Assembly (NCBI RefSeq): GCF_003611475.1
Contig: NZ_RAXT01000013.1
Span: 1-64,000, forward strand
From: Acinetobacter rongchengensis
Lineage (GTDB): Bacteria > Pseudomonadota > Gammaproteobacteria > Pseudomonadales > Moraxellaceae
Length of the DNA: 64,000 bases
Direction of reading: 5' to 3'
In this document: positions 39,136 through 47,523 of the stretch, piece by piece
How the letters are laid out: each line of letters opens with the position of its first letter
Numbering within the stretch: the stretch's first letter is position 1
Notes under the pieces: model-generated
What the model was told of the DNA's origin: nothing
The model's input: only the letters and a program-made list of their open reading frames with translations
Database searches by the model: none
Position numbers and translations under genes: made by a program

Positions 39136-40371
39136 TTAAAACTTTTTGAATCCTTTATTTACAACAAAAGGTTTTTTCTTTTCAGGCTGTTCACTGCGCT
39201 CTTCACGGTCTGCATAATCACGACGTTCATTGAAGCTAGGGCGACTTTCAGTGCGTCTGTTTTGACCATAGCGGTTTTCAGAGCGATCATTATGATAGCT
39301 ATTGCCACGATTTTCAGAACGGTCGTTATTATAACTATTGCCACGGTTGTCTGAACGATGATTGTTATAACCATTGCCACCTGAACGTGCTTTGTTAAAG
39401 CGATTTTCAGAGCGTTCATTGCGACTATCAAAACGATTTTCTGAACGGTTTTGACCATACTGGCTAGTCGTTGGTTGATAATCACGCTGTTCTGGTTGAT
39501 TGCTATGAACGACTTCACCTTCAGTATCACGGCGTTGTTGACGTAAGAACCCACCACGACGTGCCGCCATTGGTTTATCTTGCATACGTTCAGTACGACG
39601 TTTCGCCATACCAAATAAACCTGTACCTTGACGTGGCTTAAGTTCAACCGCTTTAGTGAGGTTGTCGATATCATTCTTATCGAGTTCCATCCAACGACCA
39701 GTACGCAACTCACGTGGCAAAATAACCGTACCATAGCGAGTACGTAACAAACGGCTAACCTTTAAACCTTGTGATTCAAAGATACGGCGAACTTCACGGT
39801 TACGACCTTCTTTTACCACAACTTGGTACCAACGGTTGATCCCTTCACCACCAATTTCAGTAAAAGATTCAAATTTTGCAGGACCATCATCTAAAACAAC
39901 ACCTTTAATCATGTTGTTTTTCAACTGTGGTGTTACTTCACCCATAACACGAACAGCATACTCACGTTCGATTTCATTCGATGGATGCATTAAACGATTG
40001 GCAAGTTCACCGTCATTTGTAAAAAGCAGTAAACCTGTAGAGTTGATATCTAAACGGCCCACCATCACCCAACGGTCATTGGCAATCGTTGGAAGATGTT
40101 CAAATACAGTTGGACGTGACTCAGGATCATTACGTGAACAGATTTCACCTTCTGGTTTGTAATAAATCAAGACACGACGACGAATTTCATCTTCAATTTG
40201 GAATTGAACTTTACGACCATCGATGCGAAGCTCATCAGTTGGTTCGATACGTTCACCCACTTGAGCAACCTGCCCATTGACACTTACACGACCAGCCGCA
40301 ATGACCTCTTCCATATAACGGCGAGAGCCCAAACCAACTCGTGCGAGTACCTTTTGCAATTTTTCACTCAT
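39136..40371 (-). CDS. rluB: 23S rRNA pseudouridine synthase RluB with repetitive RNA-binding-like tail
   Basis: Modifies 23S rRNA (U2605 in E. coli numbering). It has an N-terminal S4 domain (KLQKVLARVGLGSRRYMEEVIAAGRVSVNG), a catalytic RsuA/RluB domain with the aspartate in GRLDINSTGLLLFTNDG, and EGRNREVRRIFES. The catalytic part ends near residue 250. The remaining 160 residues are a hydrophilic tail rich in Asn, Arg, Ser and Gly with repeats of the type NDRSENRGNSY, probably a disordered RNA-binding extension. It is downstream of scpA-scpB on the same strand. Confidence 0.93.
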   Translation of the reverse strand: MSEKLQKVLARVGLGSRRYMEEVIAAGRVSVNGQVAQVGERIEPTDELRIDGRKVQFQIEDEIRRRVLIYYKPEGEICSRNDPESRPTVFEHLPTIANDRWVMVGRLDINSTGLLLFTNDGELANRLMHPSNEIEREYAVRVMGEVTPQLKNNMIKGVVLDDGPAKFESFTEIGGEGINRWYQVVVKEGRNREVRRIFESQGLKVSRLLRTRYGTVILPRELRTGRWMELDKNDIDNLTKAVELKPRQGTGLFGMAKRRTERMQDKPMAARRGGFLRQQRRDTEGEVVHSNQPEQRDYQPTTSQYGQNRSENRFDSRNERSENRFNKARSGGNGYNNHRSDNRGNSYNNDRSENRGNSYHNDRSENRYGQNRRTESRPSFNERRDYADREERSEQPEKKKPFVVNKGFKKF

Positions 40372-40412
40372 GACAGCATAACCTTAGCAATAATCATCAA
40401 CAGTGCACCTAT

Positions 40413-41003
40413 TTAAGACTTTGGAGCTTGCGCATCCAAAGCCATAAAAGCTTCCTTGGCGTCCTGTAGGGGAGGCAATTGATCTATAGAAATTAGACCA
40501 AAAGCATTTAAAAACTGTGGCGTTGTGACTAACAACGCAGGTCTTCCTGGGAGTTCTCGGAAACCAGATTCCTTAATCCAGTTCCAATCGAATAATGTCC
40601 TGAGGATCTGACTATTATTCGTTACTCCACGTATTTGTTCAATATCAGCACGTGTAACAGGCTGATGATACGCAATCACTGCAACTGTTTCTAACAGAGA
40701 TGGCGATAATCTTGTTGGTCGATCAGGCCAAACTTGTGCAATCACATTTCGATATTTTGCGCGAACTTGAAAGCGATAGCCTAAAGCGGTTTCAACCAGT
40801 TCAATCGAACGGCCATGTTGCAAAATCGACAATTGTTGCAAATGTTGGCGTAATTGTTGTTTAGAATATTGATCTTGGAACGCTTCTTTTAAACGTGCCA
40901 ATGATATGGGCGCATCGCTGGCAAAGATAATCGCTTCCAATTGCATTAAAACTTCGTGATGCAACTCATCAACATTGAATGCATTATTTTGATCAATCGT
41001 CAT
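40413..41003 (-). CDS. scpB: Segregation and condensation protein B
   Basis: A 196-residue kleisin-associated subunit of the SMC-ScpAB condensin. It has two winged-helix domains, with the family block LLETVAVIAYHQPVTRADIEQIRGV near residue 103 and GRPALLVTTPQFL. Its start overlaps the scpA stop by four bases. Its partner smc is at 7504-10956, so all three condensin genes are in this window. Confidence 0.94.
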   Translation of the reverse strand: MTIDQNNAFNVDELHHEVLMQLEAIIFASDAPISLARLKEAFQDQYSKQQLRQHLQQLSILQHGRSIELVETALGYRFQVRAKYRNVIAQVWPDRPTRLSPSLLETVAVIAYHQPVTRADIEQIRGVTNNSQILRTLFDWNWIKESGFRELPGRPALLVTTPQFLNAFGLISIDQLPPLQDAKEAFMALDAQAPKS

Positions 41004-41791
41004 GCATGTGCTCCTTGAATCGAAAGCGGAGCTTCAACACCTGAAGAAATAATTTGAACTTTTTGCTGACGTGTTAATTCTAAAATAGCCATAAAAGTAA
41101 CAACCATGCCCATACGACCTTGGCTAGGCTTGAGTAATTCTTGGAAATTGAGTACTTCGCCCGTTTTAACCATCAGTTCAATATAGGCGATTCGCTCCTC
41201 AAGTAAAACAGGTTCTTGTTCGATTTTGTGAGTAATCGGTTCAGGGCGATTGAAAATGCAGAACAAGGCATCTCTGAGCATTTCCACTTCATAGCCTTCG
41301 TATACTTTGGGAATATGACCAATAGATACACTGGTCATATAAGTATCCCGATCTAAAACAGGCATTTGCCCTAAACGTTCAGCAGCTTGCTTAATACGTA
41401 AATAGGTTTCAAGACGGTCAATTAATTCTTGTTTTGGATCTTTTTCAATATTTACTGTTTTAGGTTTTGGCAATAACAAACGTGATTTTAAATCTGCTAA
41501 TAATGCTGCCATGACCATATAGTCTGCGGTTAACTCAATGTTCAAGGACTTCATATTGTCCATGTATGATAAATATTGAGCAGCAATTGGGGCAATATCG
41601 AGTTGTAATAAATCAAAACCGTTTTTTTGAATCAAATAAATTAAAAAGTCGAGTGGTCCTTCGAAATGCTCCAGCAGGATTTCGAATGCAGCAGGTGGAA
41701 TATACAAATCTTCTGGAATGGTTTCATGCCATTCATCCAATACTCGGATGTGGGAAACCAATTCCATAGAATCATGTGATGTTTGAGTCAT
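41000..41791 (-). CDS. scpA: Segregation and condensation protein A
   Basis: A 263-residue kleisin that bridges the SMC heads. The N-terminal block FEGPLDFLIYLIQKNGFDLLQLDIAPIAAQYLSYM and the following DYMVMAALLADLKSRLLLPKP are diagnostic. The first 45 residues form a short acidic extension. It is the first gene of scpA-scpB-rluB. The 293 bp upstream, to the stop of the next gene, shows no ORF and should hold the promoter. Confidence 0.94.
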   Translation of the reverse strand: MTQTSHDSMELVSHIRVLDEWHETIPEDLYIPPAAFEILLEHFEGPLDFLIYLIQKNGFDLLQLDIAPIAAQYLSYMDNMKSLNIELTADYMVMAALLADLKSRLLLPKPKTVNIEKDPKQELIDRLETYLRIKQAAERLGQMPVLDRDTYMTSVSIGHIPKVYEGYEVEMLRDALFCIFNRPEPITHKIEQEPVLLEERIAYIELMVKTGEVLNFQELLKPSQGRMGMVVTFMAILELTRQQKVQIISSGVEAPLSIQGAHA

Positions 41792-42084
41792 TACAATTTA
41801 TTAGCCACGCGAATTTTCAAAGGCATGTTTTATCGTACTGCCACTCAATGAAACATGGACATTGGAGAGAGGTGGAGACGAATTACAAAAAGATAGTAAG
41901 CCTATTTTAAAGGAAAAGCACGTAGGAATACATTGCTAAATCATAAAAAACGATAAAAACCTGAAAATAAATAGGGATTTTTTTAATTTATGCTGTGGTT
42001 GAAAAATATTTTTGAAAATATAGACGGGTTCGGTTTCATCACTCTATTTAACTATTGCTTCGCTATTTTGCAACGCTATTCGTT

Positions 42085-42837
42085 TTAAGTTTTTTGAAAA
42101 ATTTTGTCATAGCGATAACTTAATATATGTATTCTGATAATTAACACGTTGGTAAGCAGTACCATCAAGAAATAAAACCAGCCTATATATTTTTGATTTT
42201 GATATTGTTTCATAAGTTCTGCAAAAGATAATTCTTCTGTTGCAGTTTTTAAATGGAGTAGAAGAACATTTTGGTCTGAAAAATAAGGAGGATTAGAAAA
42301 ATATTTAATTTGGGAAAATTGTTGCTCAAATTTTTCTAATTGTGTGCAACCTTTTTTAGCTTTCAGAAAATCGCACCTAATTTTGAATTGAGGCTGTCCT
42401 TGTTGGTCTAATAATTCAATATCTGTGTAATAAGTTTTACTTCGACCTGAACCCGTTTGGTATTTATGGACATGAATCTTCCCTTCAGCTTCTTTATGAG
42501 TTGCTGTTAATTCTGCGAAAGGTAATGCTTTGATGGTTTTAAAGGTTGAAAGCGTTGCAAAAAAGGGCATATTGGTAATGGCTAATGCTACAATGATAAT
42601 TATGCAATTGAGGAAGATAGACTCTTTTTTTTCACTTATTTCTTTCGTTTTATTTTTAAAAATAACCAAGCTTGAAAATAATAAAAAGAAAAAAGGAGCT
42701 AACCCCGTAAAGTCTAAACTATTAAAAATATCAAAACCGATGAATATAGCCAACATGATTAATGTGTAAGCTATAGAAAAATAGGCATTATTTTTTAGGA
42801 TTTGATAGGATTCTTGAGCTTTTTTTAGATTTCTCAT
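42085..42837 (-). CDS. Membrane protein of unknown function
   Basis: 250 residues with about four membrane segments (roughly 18-38, 42-60, 75-95 and 218-240), and between the last two a soluble stretch of 120 residues with KYQTGSGRSKTYYTDIELLDQQGQPQFKIRCDF. I do not recognise a family. The middle domain looks like a small beta-rich extracytoplasmic domain. The start has a GGA site five bases upstream. It lies just outside the putative end of the 42.9-52.0 kb island. Confidence 0.6.
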   Translation of the reverse strand: MRNLKKAQESYQILKNNAYFSIAYTLIMLAIFIGFDIFNSLDFTGLAPFFFLLFSSLVIFKNKTKEISEKKESIFLNCIIIIVALAITNMPFFATLSTFKTIKALPFAELTATHKEAEGKIHVHKYQTGSGRSKTYYTDIELLDQQGQPQFKIRCDFLKAKKGCTQLEKFEQQFSQIKYFSNPPYFSDQNVLLLHLKTATEELSFAELMKQYQNQKYIGWFYFLMVLLTNVLIIRIHILSYRYDKIFQKT

Positions 42838-42878
42838 GGATTTCCATTGTTTTTATTTTTAACTTCAACTAAATAAAA

Positions 42879-42902
42879 AATCCCGCCATGAAAGACGGGA
42901 TT
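42879..42902 (-). terminator. Minus-strand intrinsic terminator
   Basis: Read on the minus strand, AATCCCG, a ten-base loop and CGGGATT are followed by TTTTTATTT. It lies just upstream of the 42085-42837 gene and about 310 bp past the IclR gene stop. If the adjacent island is an insertion, this hairpin is a candidate for the original terminator of nrdB. Confidence 0.75.
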
Positions 42903-43005
42903 CGTCATGCCACACATTGTTTGTCATTTCTAGATTGTTAACTTCAATGACTTAGGAAGTATTGCGACACATGATGACAATGATCAGCGACACAACCTTT
43001 GTCAA
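42900..43005 (+). mobile_element. Left end of a putative transposon-like island: array of 17 bp sub-repeats
   Basis: Three degenerate copies of CGACACATAAGTTGTCA in plus orientation: CCACACATTGTTTGTCA at 42910-42926 by the line numbering (one base either way), CGACACATGATGACAA near 42965-42980, and CGACACAACCTTTGTCA at 42988-43004. The outermost 30 bp (42900-42929) match the inverse of 51979-52008 at 23 of 30 positions by eye. Spaced sub-repeats at one end and tight ones at the other is how Tn7 arranges its TnsB sites. Confidence 0.5.
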
Positions 43006-43213
43006 TTTTTAAAATTGAACGTATTAGTTATATAAATAGTTATTACTTAACACATGTTCTTTCCTTTGTATTAAGTTAACCGACTTCACCTTTGTACTGT
43101 ATTTTAAAAACTTATAAGTAAAGTACTTTGCCACTTTATCTTCATGTGTATATAGAATTATTTGTTTGTAACTCATCTAAATTTAGTCAAACTTGAATTT
43201 ACTATCTATCCAA

Positions 43214-43975
43214 TTATGATAGCTTCTTGTGTGCTTCCTCATACATCATCGTATTAGCACCTAACTGTTTTGAAATTGTAATACCATACTTCATTAAATG
43301 AGGGATATAACTATTAATTGTTTCGTTTGTAAGTCGCTCTGATGGTCCTGAAATAGTTAAAGCACCTTGTAGATGTTGGCTTCCATCTAGAACAGGTACA
43401 GATAGAGATGATGTCTCTGGATCACGCTCTCCAAAAGAACTTGCCCAATAATTTTCTTTGATTGGCTCTAATTTAGCGTCTATTTGTTTTTTTGAAAATG
43501 CAGACAATATTTTTCCAGAAGCACCTACATTAACTGGGAAAACATCACCTTCAGAGATCGAAACTTTTACAGATCGAACAGGTTCAATACGAAACAAGAC
43601 TACACGGCTTTCATTATCCAAGATGTAGAAAGAAGAGGTTTCACCTGTTTCCTCCGAAATCTTCTCAAGGATAGGATAAATAATATCTTTTAAATTGAAT
43701 GAGTTTTGATAAATTCTAGCAAGCTTAAGAGGCATAATACTTAAAGAGTAGAGCCCATCAGTACTTTTACGAATATAACCATGTCGTTCTAACGAATTAA
43801 GAAGTCTAAGGATAGTACTTTTATATAGTTTTGTACGTCTTGAGATTTCTGCTAGAGATAGGCTTGGATTCTCGATATCGAATGAAGCTAAGATGAGTAA
43901 AGCTCTGTCTACGGCAGCAACACCAGAGTTCTGCTTGTCATCTGAACCTAAATCTTCATTTGATAAATTTGTCAT
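43214..43975 (-). CDS. IclR-family transcriptional regulator
   Basis: 253 residues. The N-terminal winged helix-turn-helix (about 18-80) contains SLAEISRRTKLYKSTILRLLNSLERHGYIRK; the C-terminal IclR effector domain (about 95-245) contains SVSEGDVFPVNVGASGKILSAF. It is the only regulator in the island and the likely reader of the two GTTCTA-type operators at 46.4-46.5 kb. In Acinetobacter the IclR proteins PcaU and PobR bind triple repeats of this kind and activate catabolic genes. It follows the CitMHS gene on the same strand but is separated from it by a terminator. Confidence 0.88.
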   Translation of the reverse strand: MTNLSNEDLGSDDKQNSGVAAVDRALLILASFDIENPSLSLAEISRRTKLYKSTILRLLNSLERHGYIRKSTDGLYSLSIMPLKLARIYQNSFNLKDIIYPILEKISEETGETSSFYILDNESRVVLFRIEPVRSVKVSISEGDVFPVNVGASGKILSAFSKKQIDAKLEPIKENYWASSFGERDPETSSLSVPVLDGSQHLQGALTISGPSERLTNETINSYIPHLMKYGITISKQLGANTMMYEEAHKKLS

Positions 43976-44072
43976 AGAAAAGAAACCTAAATACTTCCGA
44001 TAAAACCAACAAGTAGCAGTATAGCTTTAATTTAAAAAGACAAATAGATTCTTGTTTAGTTTTATAGTAATA

Positions 44073-44104
44073 AAGGGACGATATACATTTATATATCATC
44101 CCTT
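44073..44104 (-). terminator. Intrinsic terminator of the lactonase-transporter operon
   Basis: AAGGGACGATATA-CATTTA-TATATCATCCCTT pairs with one wobble. On the minus strand it is followed by TTATTACT. It starts 11 bp past the CitMHS stop and separates that operon from the IclR gene. Confidence 0.8.
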
Positions 44105-44115
44105 GTGCATGTTTA

Positions 44116-45387
44116 TTAAATTAGTCCGATTAGAATAGCTGCCACATACATGACTACACATGTACCTGTACACCAAAGAATGCTGTTTTTTTGATTTTCA
44201 GCATAGTCAACATTTGTTAATGAACAGAGTAAATATGTTGAAGCTACCATTGGGCTAAGAAGATGAATTGGTTGACCAATTAGACTTGCAATCGCCATTT
44301 CATTTGCTCCAACACCGTAATGTGATGCAGTTTCAGCCAAAATAGGTAATATGCCAAAATAAAATGCATCATTTGTCAAAATGTAGGTAAAAGGCATACT
44401 AATGAAAGCTGTAATCGAAGCCAAGTGACTACCTGACGATTCAGGAATAACAGATATTAGATGTTGTGCGATTGCATCAATCATTCCTGTTCCAGACATG
44501 ATCCCGACAAAAATACCCGCAGCAAAAATTAATGTTGAAACTGCGAGGACGCTATCGGCATATTTACCAATTAATTTCTTTTGTTCCGAAAGTTGAGGGA
44601 AATTGACGACTAAACCAATACAGAAAGCTAGGATGAATAAAGGAGCCAAAGAAATATAATTTTTGATCATCACAAAAATAAGCAAGGCTGTTAAGGCTAA
44701 GTTAAACCAAGATTTCCATTTTGGAGTATTTTGTTCCTCGTGGATTAACTCTTCATCATGTTCAATTTGGTGTATTCCTAAACGTTTGCGTTCTTTTAGA
44801 CCAAGATAAAATGCAACAAATAGAACCCATACTAAACCAATAGCCATTACAGGAATCATTTGTAAAAAGAGTTCTGTAGGATCTATTTTTAAAGCACTTG
44901 CGGCACGGGAAAAAGGTCCTGCCCAAGGTAAGATATTCATTACACCAATAGATAATAGTAGAACTGTTGCCATTACCTGAGGGCGAATTCCAATCTTCTT
45001 ATATAAAGGTAATAGTGCTGTAGCAACGATAATATATGTGGTCGCTCCATCACCATCTAAGCCTACACAAATCCCTAAAATTCCAGTACCTACAACAATT
45101 TTGAGGGGATCACCTTTCACAATTTTTACAATTAACTTAATCAAAGGATTAAATAGACCTGCATCAGTCATCATGCAGAAATACAAAATCGCAAACGTGA
45201 TCATGATTCCTGTTGGTGCAAGCTTTTTAATCCCATCGACCATCATGTCACTGAGTTCAGCACTATGACCTGTAAAGATTGAAAAAATGACAGGTATGAG
45301 GACAAGAGCTGTGAGTGCAGAGAGACGTTTAGACATCACTGCATACATAAATATAGCAATCATGCTATAGCTAAGAAAAACTAACAT
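44116..45387 (-). CDS. CitMHS-type di/tricarboxylate transporter
   Basis: A 423-residue inner-membrane symporter with about eleven hydrophobic segments. The CitMHS pattern includes GVGLDGDGATTYIIV-like GICVGLDGDGATTYIIVATALLPLY near residue 110 and a mirrored C-terminal half with LTNDAFYFGILPIL. CitMHS proteins import metal-citrate complexes or related hydroxy-carboxylates with protons. The start has AAGGA eight bases upstream. It lies 35 bp after the lactonase gene. In this context the substrate is likely an organic acid fed into the CoA-transferase/lyase pathway. Confidence 0.85.
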   Translation of the reverse strand: MLVFLSYSMIAIFMYAVMSKRLSALTALVLIPVIFSIFTGHSAELSDMMVDGIKKLAPTGIMITFAILYFCMMTDAGLFNPLIKLIVKIVKGDPLKIVVGTGILGICVGLDGDGATTYIIVATALLPLYKKIGIRPQVMATVLLLSIGVMNILPWAGPFSRAASALKIDPTELFLQMIPVMAIGLVWVLFVAFYLGLKERKRLGIHQIEHDEELIHEEQNTPKWKSWFNLALTALLIFVMIKNYISLAPLFILAFCIGLVVNFPQLSEQKKLIGKYADSVLAVSTLIFAAGIFVGIMSGTGMIDAIAQHLISVIPESSGSHLASITAFISMPFTYILTNDAFYFGILPILAETASHYGVGANEMAIASLIGQPIHLLSPMVASTYLLCSLTNVDYAENQKNSILWCTGTCVVMYVAAILIGLI

Positions 45388-45422
45388 AAATCAGTCCTTG
45401 ATTTATCAAAACATTGAGAGAT

Positions 45423-46349
45423 TTAAGAATGCGAGAACATTGGTTTACCGCAATGCTCTAATTCTGTTGTTAATATTGATCCAGTTGATGAATCAATAAT
45501 AAATAGTTGATTATTGTTCTTTCCGCCAAAAGCTAAGTTGGTAATTGTTCTACCTGCGGTACATGCTTTGATACGGTAGAGAGGTTCAGCGTATTTATTA
45601 AAAACCCAGACACATGCATGACCAGCATCGCAAACATAGAGATTACTTTCGTTATCTAAAGCAAGCCCATCAGCACCACTGATACCGCCTGCCAAAGATG
45701 TGAATATGCCTACTTTTGATGTTGAACCATCTTTTAATAGTGGTAAGCGCCAAATAGCATTACCTCTTGTCATAGCAACAAATAATGCTTTTTCTTCCAA
45801 ATCCATAACAAGACCATTTGGACTAGGTGCATTATTAATCAGACAATCTAATTGATCTAACTCTAAGTCATAGCAGAAGACACGTCCTGTAGGATCATGC
45901 ATTCCAGTTTGCCCTTGATCAGTAAAATAGAGTTTTCCATTTTTCGCAAAAAATAGGTCATTCACACCTTTAAAGCCTTCACTTTTACGATGAGTTAAAA
46001 ATGGTGAGATCGTTCCTGATTGAGGATCTAATTTCATTATTCCATTTTTATAATCAGCAATATAAATCATGCCATCGGTATGAATTTTTAGACCATTTGG
46101 CCATCCATCATATTCGGTAACAAGATGCCATTCTCCTGCTGGTGTAATTTTAAAAATACGGCCATAGGGAATGTCAGTTACATATAAATTTCCTTCAAGA
46201 TCAAAAGATGGGCCTTCTAAAAAAGAAGTAACCTTCTGACCAGGTTTATTTGCTCTCACCCAATCTGAATTTCCATCTTTCCTGTATTTTTCAGGAAGTT
46301 GAGTGAAAATTTTCGTAGAGATTTCTTTTGGAGGATTAAAAAGACTCAT
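45423..46349 (-). CDS. SMP-30/gluconolactonase-family protein
   Basis: A 308-residue six-bladed propeller of the SMP-30/LRE family, with FLEGPSFDLEGNLYVTDIPYGRIFKI, PNGLVMD and GADGLALDNESNLYVCDAGH. The metal-binding glutamate (Glu in LEGPSFD), asparagine (NGL) and aspartate (ADGLALD) are in the expected order. These proteins usually open sugar or hydroxy-acid lactones, with no signal peptide here, so it is cytoplasmic. It is the first gene of a two-gene operon reading away from the IclR-type operator at 46372-46397. Confidence 0.85.
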   Translation of the reverse strand: MSLFNPPKEISTKIFTQLPEKYRKDGNSDWVRANKPGQKVTSFLEGPSFDLEGNLYVTDIPYGRIFKITPAGEWHLVTEYDGWPNGLKIHTDGMIYIADYKNGIMKLDPQSGTISPFLTHRKSEGFKGVNDLFFAKNGKLYFTDQGQTGMHDPTGRVFCYDLELDQLDCLINNAPSPNGLVMDLEEKALFVAMTRGNAIWRLPLLKDGSTSKVGIFTSLAGGISGADGLALDNESNLYVCDAGHACVWVFNKYAEPLYRIKACTAGRTITNLAFGGKNNNQLFIIDSSTGSILTTELEHCGKPMFSHS

Positions 46350-46371
46350 AACAATATTTCCTTGAATCTAC

Positions 46372-46397
46372 GTTCTATTAAGTAGAACGATGTTCTA
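46372..46397. promoter_or_regulatory. IclR-type triple-repeat operator, lactonase side
   Basis: GTTCTA-TTAAG-TAGAAC is a perfect 6 bp inverted repeat with a 5 bp spacer (46372-46388), followed by a third direct copy GTTCTA at 46392-46397. It lies 23 bp upstream of the lactonase start. Three repeats, two inverted and one direct, copy the architecture of PcaU and PobR sites in Acinetobacter. Confidence 0.7.
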
Positions 46398-46504
46398 TTT
46401 ATTTATGTTTGATGATTAGTTAATCAAAGTCAAGTTTTTTCTCAATCTAATTATTAGATCAAAGTCAAACCAGATTAGTGGATATTTTTTATTTGCATTT
46501 AAAA

Positions 46505-46530
46505 TAGAATGATGTTCTACTAGATAGAAC
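46505..46530. promoter_or_regulatory. IclR-type triple-repeat operator, lyase side
   Basis: This is the mirror image of the site at 46372-46397: TAGAAT (46505-46510), GTTCTA (46514-46519), TAGAAC (46525-46530). It has the same spacing, the same 26 bp span and one diverged unit, and ends 53 bp before the lyase ATG. The mirrored pair means one regulator can control both operons symmetrically. Confidence 0.7.
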
Positions 46531-46583
46531 AAGGCGAAATCTATTTCTAGGTTTCCAGTGTTTTTACTTGGTAGGTAAAAGGT

Positions 46584-47522
46584 ATGAGCAGTCAAAAGGA
46601 CATAGATATTTTGGTTAGTGAGGTAGGTCCTCGCGATGGTTTGCAAAGTATTAAGCAGACTATGCCAACTGATATGAAGAAAATGTGGATTTCAGCTTTA
46701 TCTGAAGCGGGAGTGAGAGAAATTGAGGTGGGATCGTTCGTACCACCAAAATTATTACCGCAAATGGCCGATTGTGCTGATCTAGTTCAGCATGCCTTAA
46801 CTTTAGAAAATGTCTTTGTTACTGCGTTAGTACCAAACTTACGTGGTGCAGAATCCGCATTTAAATCTGGTGTTCAAAAAATAACGATTCCTGTTTCTGT
46901 TAGTGAACCTCATTCATTGTCAAATGTAAGAAAAACTCACGAGCAGATGTATTCAGAGGTTGCATCCATCATTGCATTGCGAAACGAGCAATATCCGAAT
47001 GTTTTGGTTGAAGCAGGATTATCGACGGTATTTGGATGCACGATCCAAGGGGTGGTGACCGAACAAGAAAGCTTATTCATGGCCAACAAAATGGCTGCCC
47101 TAGGTGTTGATGAGGTGGGTTTAGCAGACACCGTTGGATATGCCACACCTTTACAAGTTAAAAGCTTGTTTAAGCAACTGAAAATTGAATTAGGAAATAT
47201 TGCGGGTAGTGCACATTTTCATAATACACGAGGGCAAGGATTAGCGAATGTACTTGCGGCATATGAGGTTGGGGTAACAACTTTTGATGCTTCACAAGGT
47301 GGAATTGGTGGATGTCCTTATGCGCCTGGTGCATCAGGAAATATTGTGACTGAGGATCTTGTTTTCTTACTTGAAAGTATGGGACTCCGCACCGGTATTG
47401 ATATTGAAAAGTTGGTAGCCGCTAGAGAGTGGTTGAAAAAAGCATTACCAAATGAACCGCTATATGGATTTATCCCTGATGCAGGTGTCGGTAAAGCTTT
47501 TAAATATGCAAAGGATATGTGA
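46584..47522 (+). CDS. HMG-CoA-lyase-like enzyme (DRE-TIM family)
   Basis: A 312-residue metal-dependent aldolase/lyase that splits 3-hydroxy-acyl-CoA such as 3-hydroxy-3-methylglutaryl-CoA. It shows EVGPRDGLQ with Arg17-Asp18, GSFVPPKLLPQM, the metal histidines His211 and His213 in HFHNTRGQ, and the active-site cysteine Cys244 in GGIGGCPYAPGASGN. True HMG-CoA lyases read HFHDTYGQ, so the Asp-to-Asn and Tyr-to-Arg changes next to the metal site suggest a related but possibly different substrate. It is the first gene of a four-gene run in which the CoA-transferase starts one base after its stop. Confidence 0.87.
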   Translation: MSSQKDIDILVSEVGPRDGLQSIKQTMPTDMKKMWISALSEAGVREIEVGSFVPPKLLPQMADCADLVQHALTLENVFVTALVPNLRGAESAFKSGVQKITIPVSVSEPHSLSNVRKTHEQMYSEVASIIALRNEQYPNVLVEAGLSTVFGCTIQGVVTEQESLFMANKMAALGVDEVGLADTVGYATPLQVKSLFKQLKIELGNIAGSAHFHNTRGQGLANVLAAYEVGVTTFDASQGGIGGCPYAPGASGNIVTEDLVFLLESMGLRTGIDIEKLVAAREWLKKALPNEPLYGFIPDAGVGKAFKYAKDM

Positions 47523-47523
47523 A

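Noticed and set aside
39250-39440. A CRISPR-like array, because of regular repeats of about 40-50 bp.
   Set aside because: The repeats are coding repeats of the RluB tail in frame and have no unique spacers.
42865-43006. A small RNA on the minus strand, with TTGACA at 43005-43000, CATTGT 17 bp further on, and a terminator at 42902-42879.
   Set aside because: The TTGACA comes from the sub-repeat TTGTCA/TGACAA itself, the -10 is poor, and the terminal-repeat explanation covers more of the data. It remains possible, and RNA-seq would settle it.
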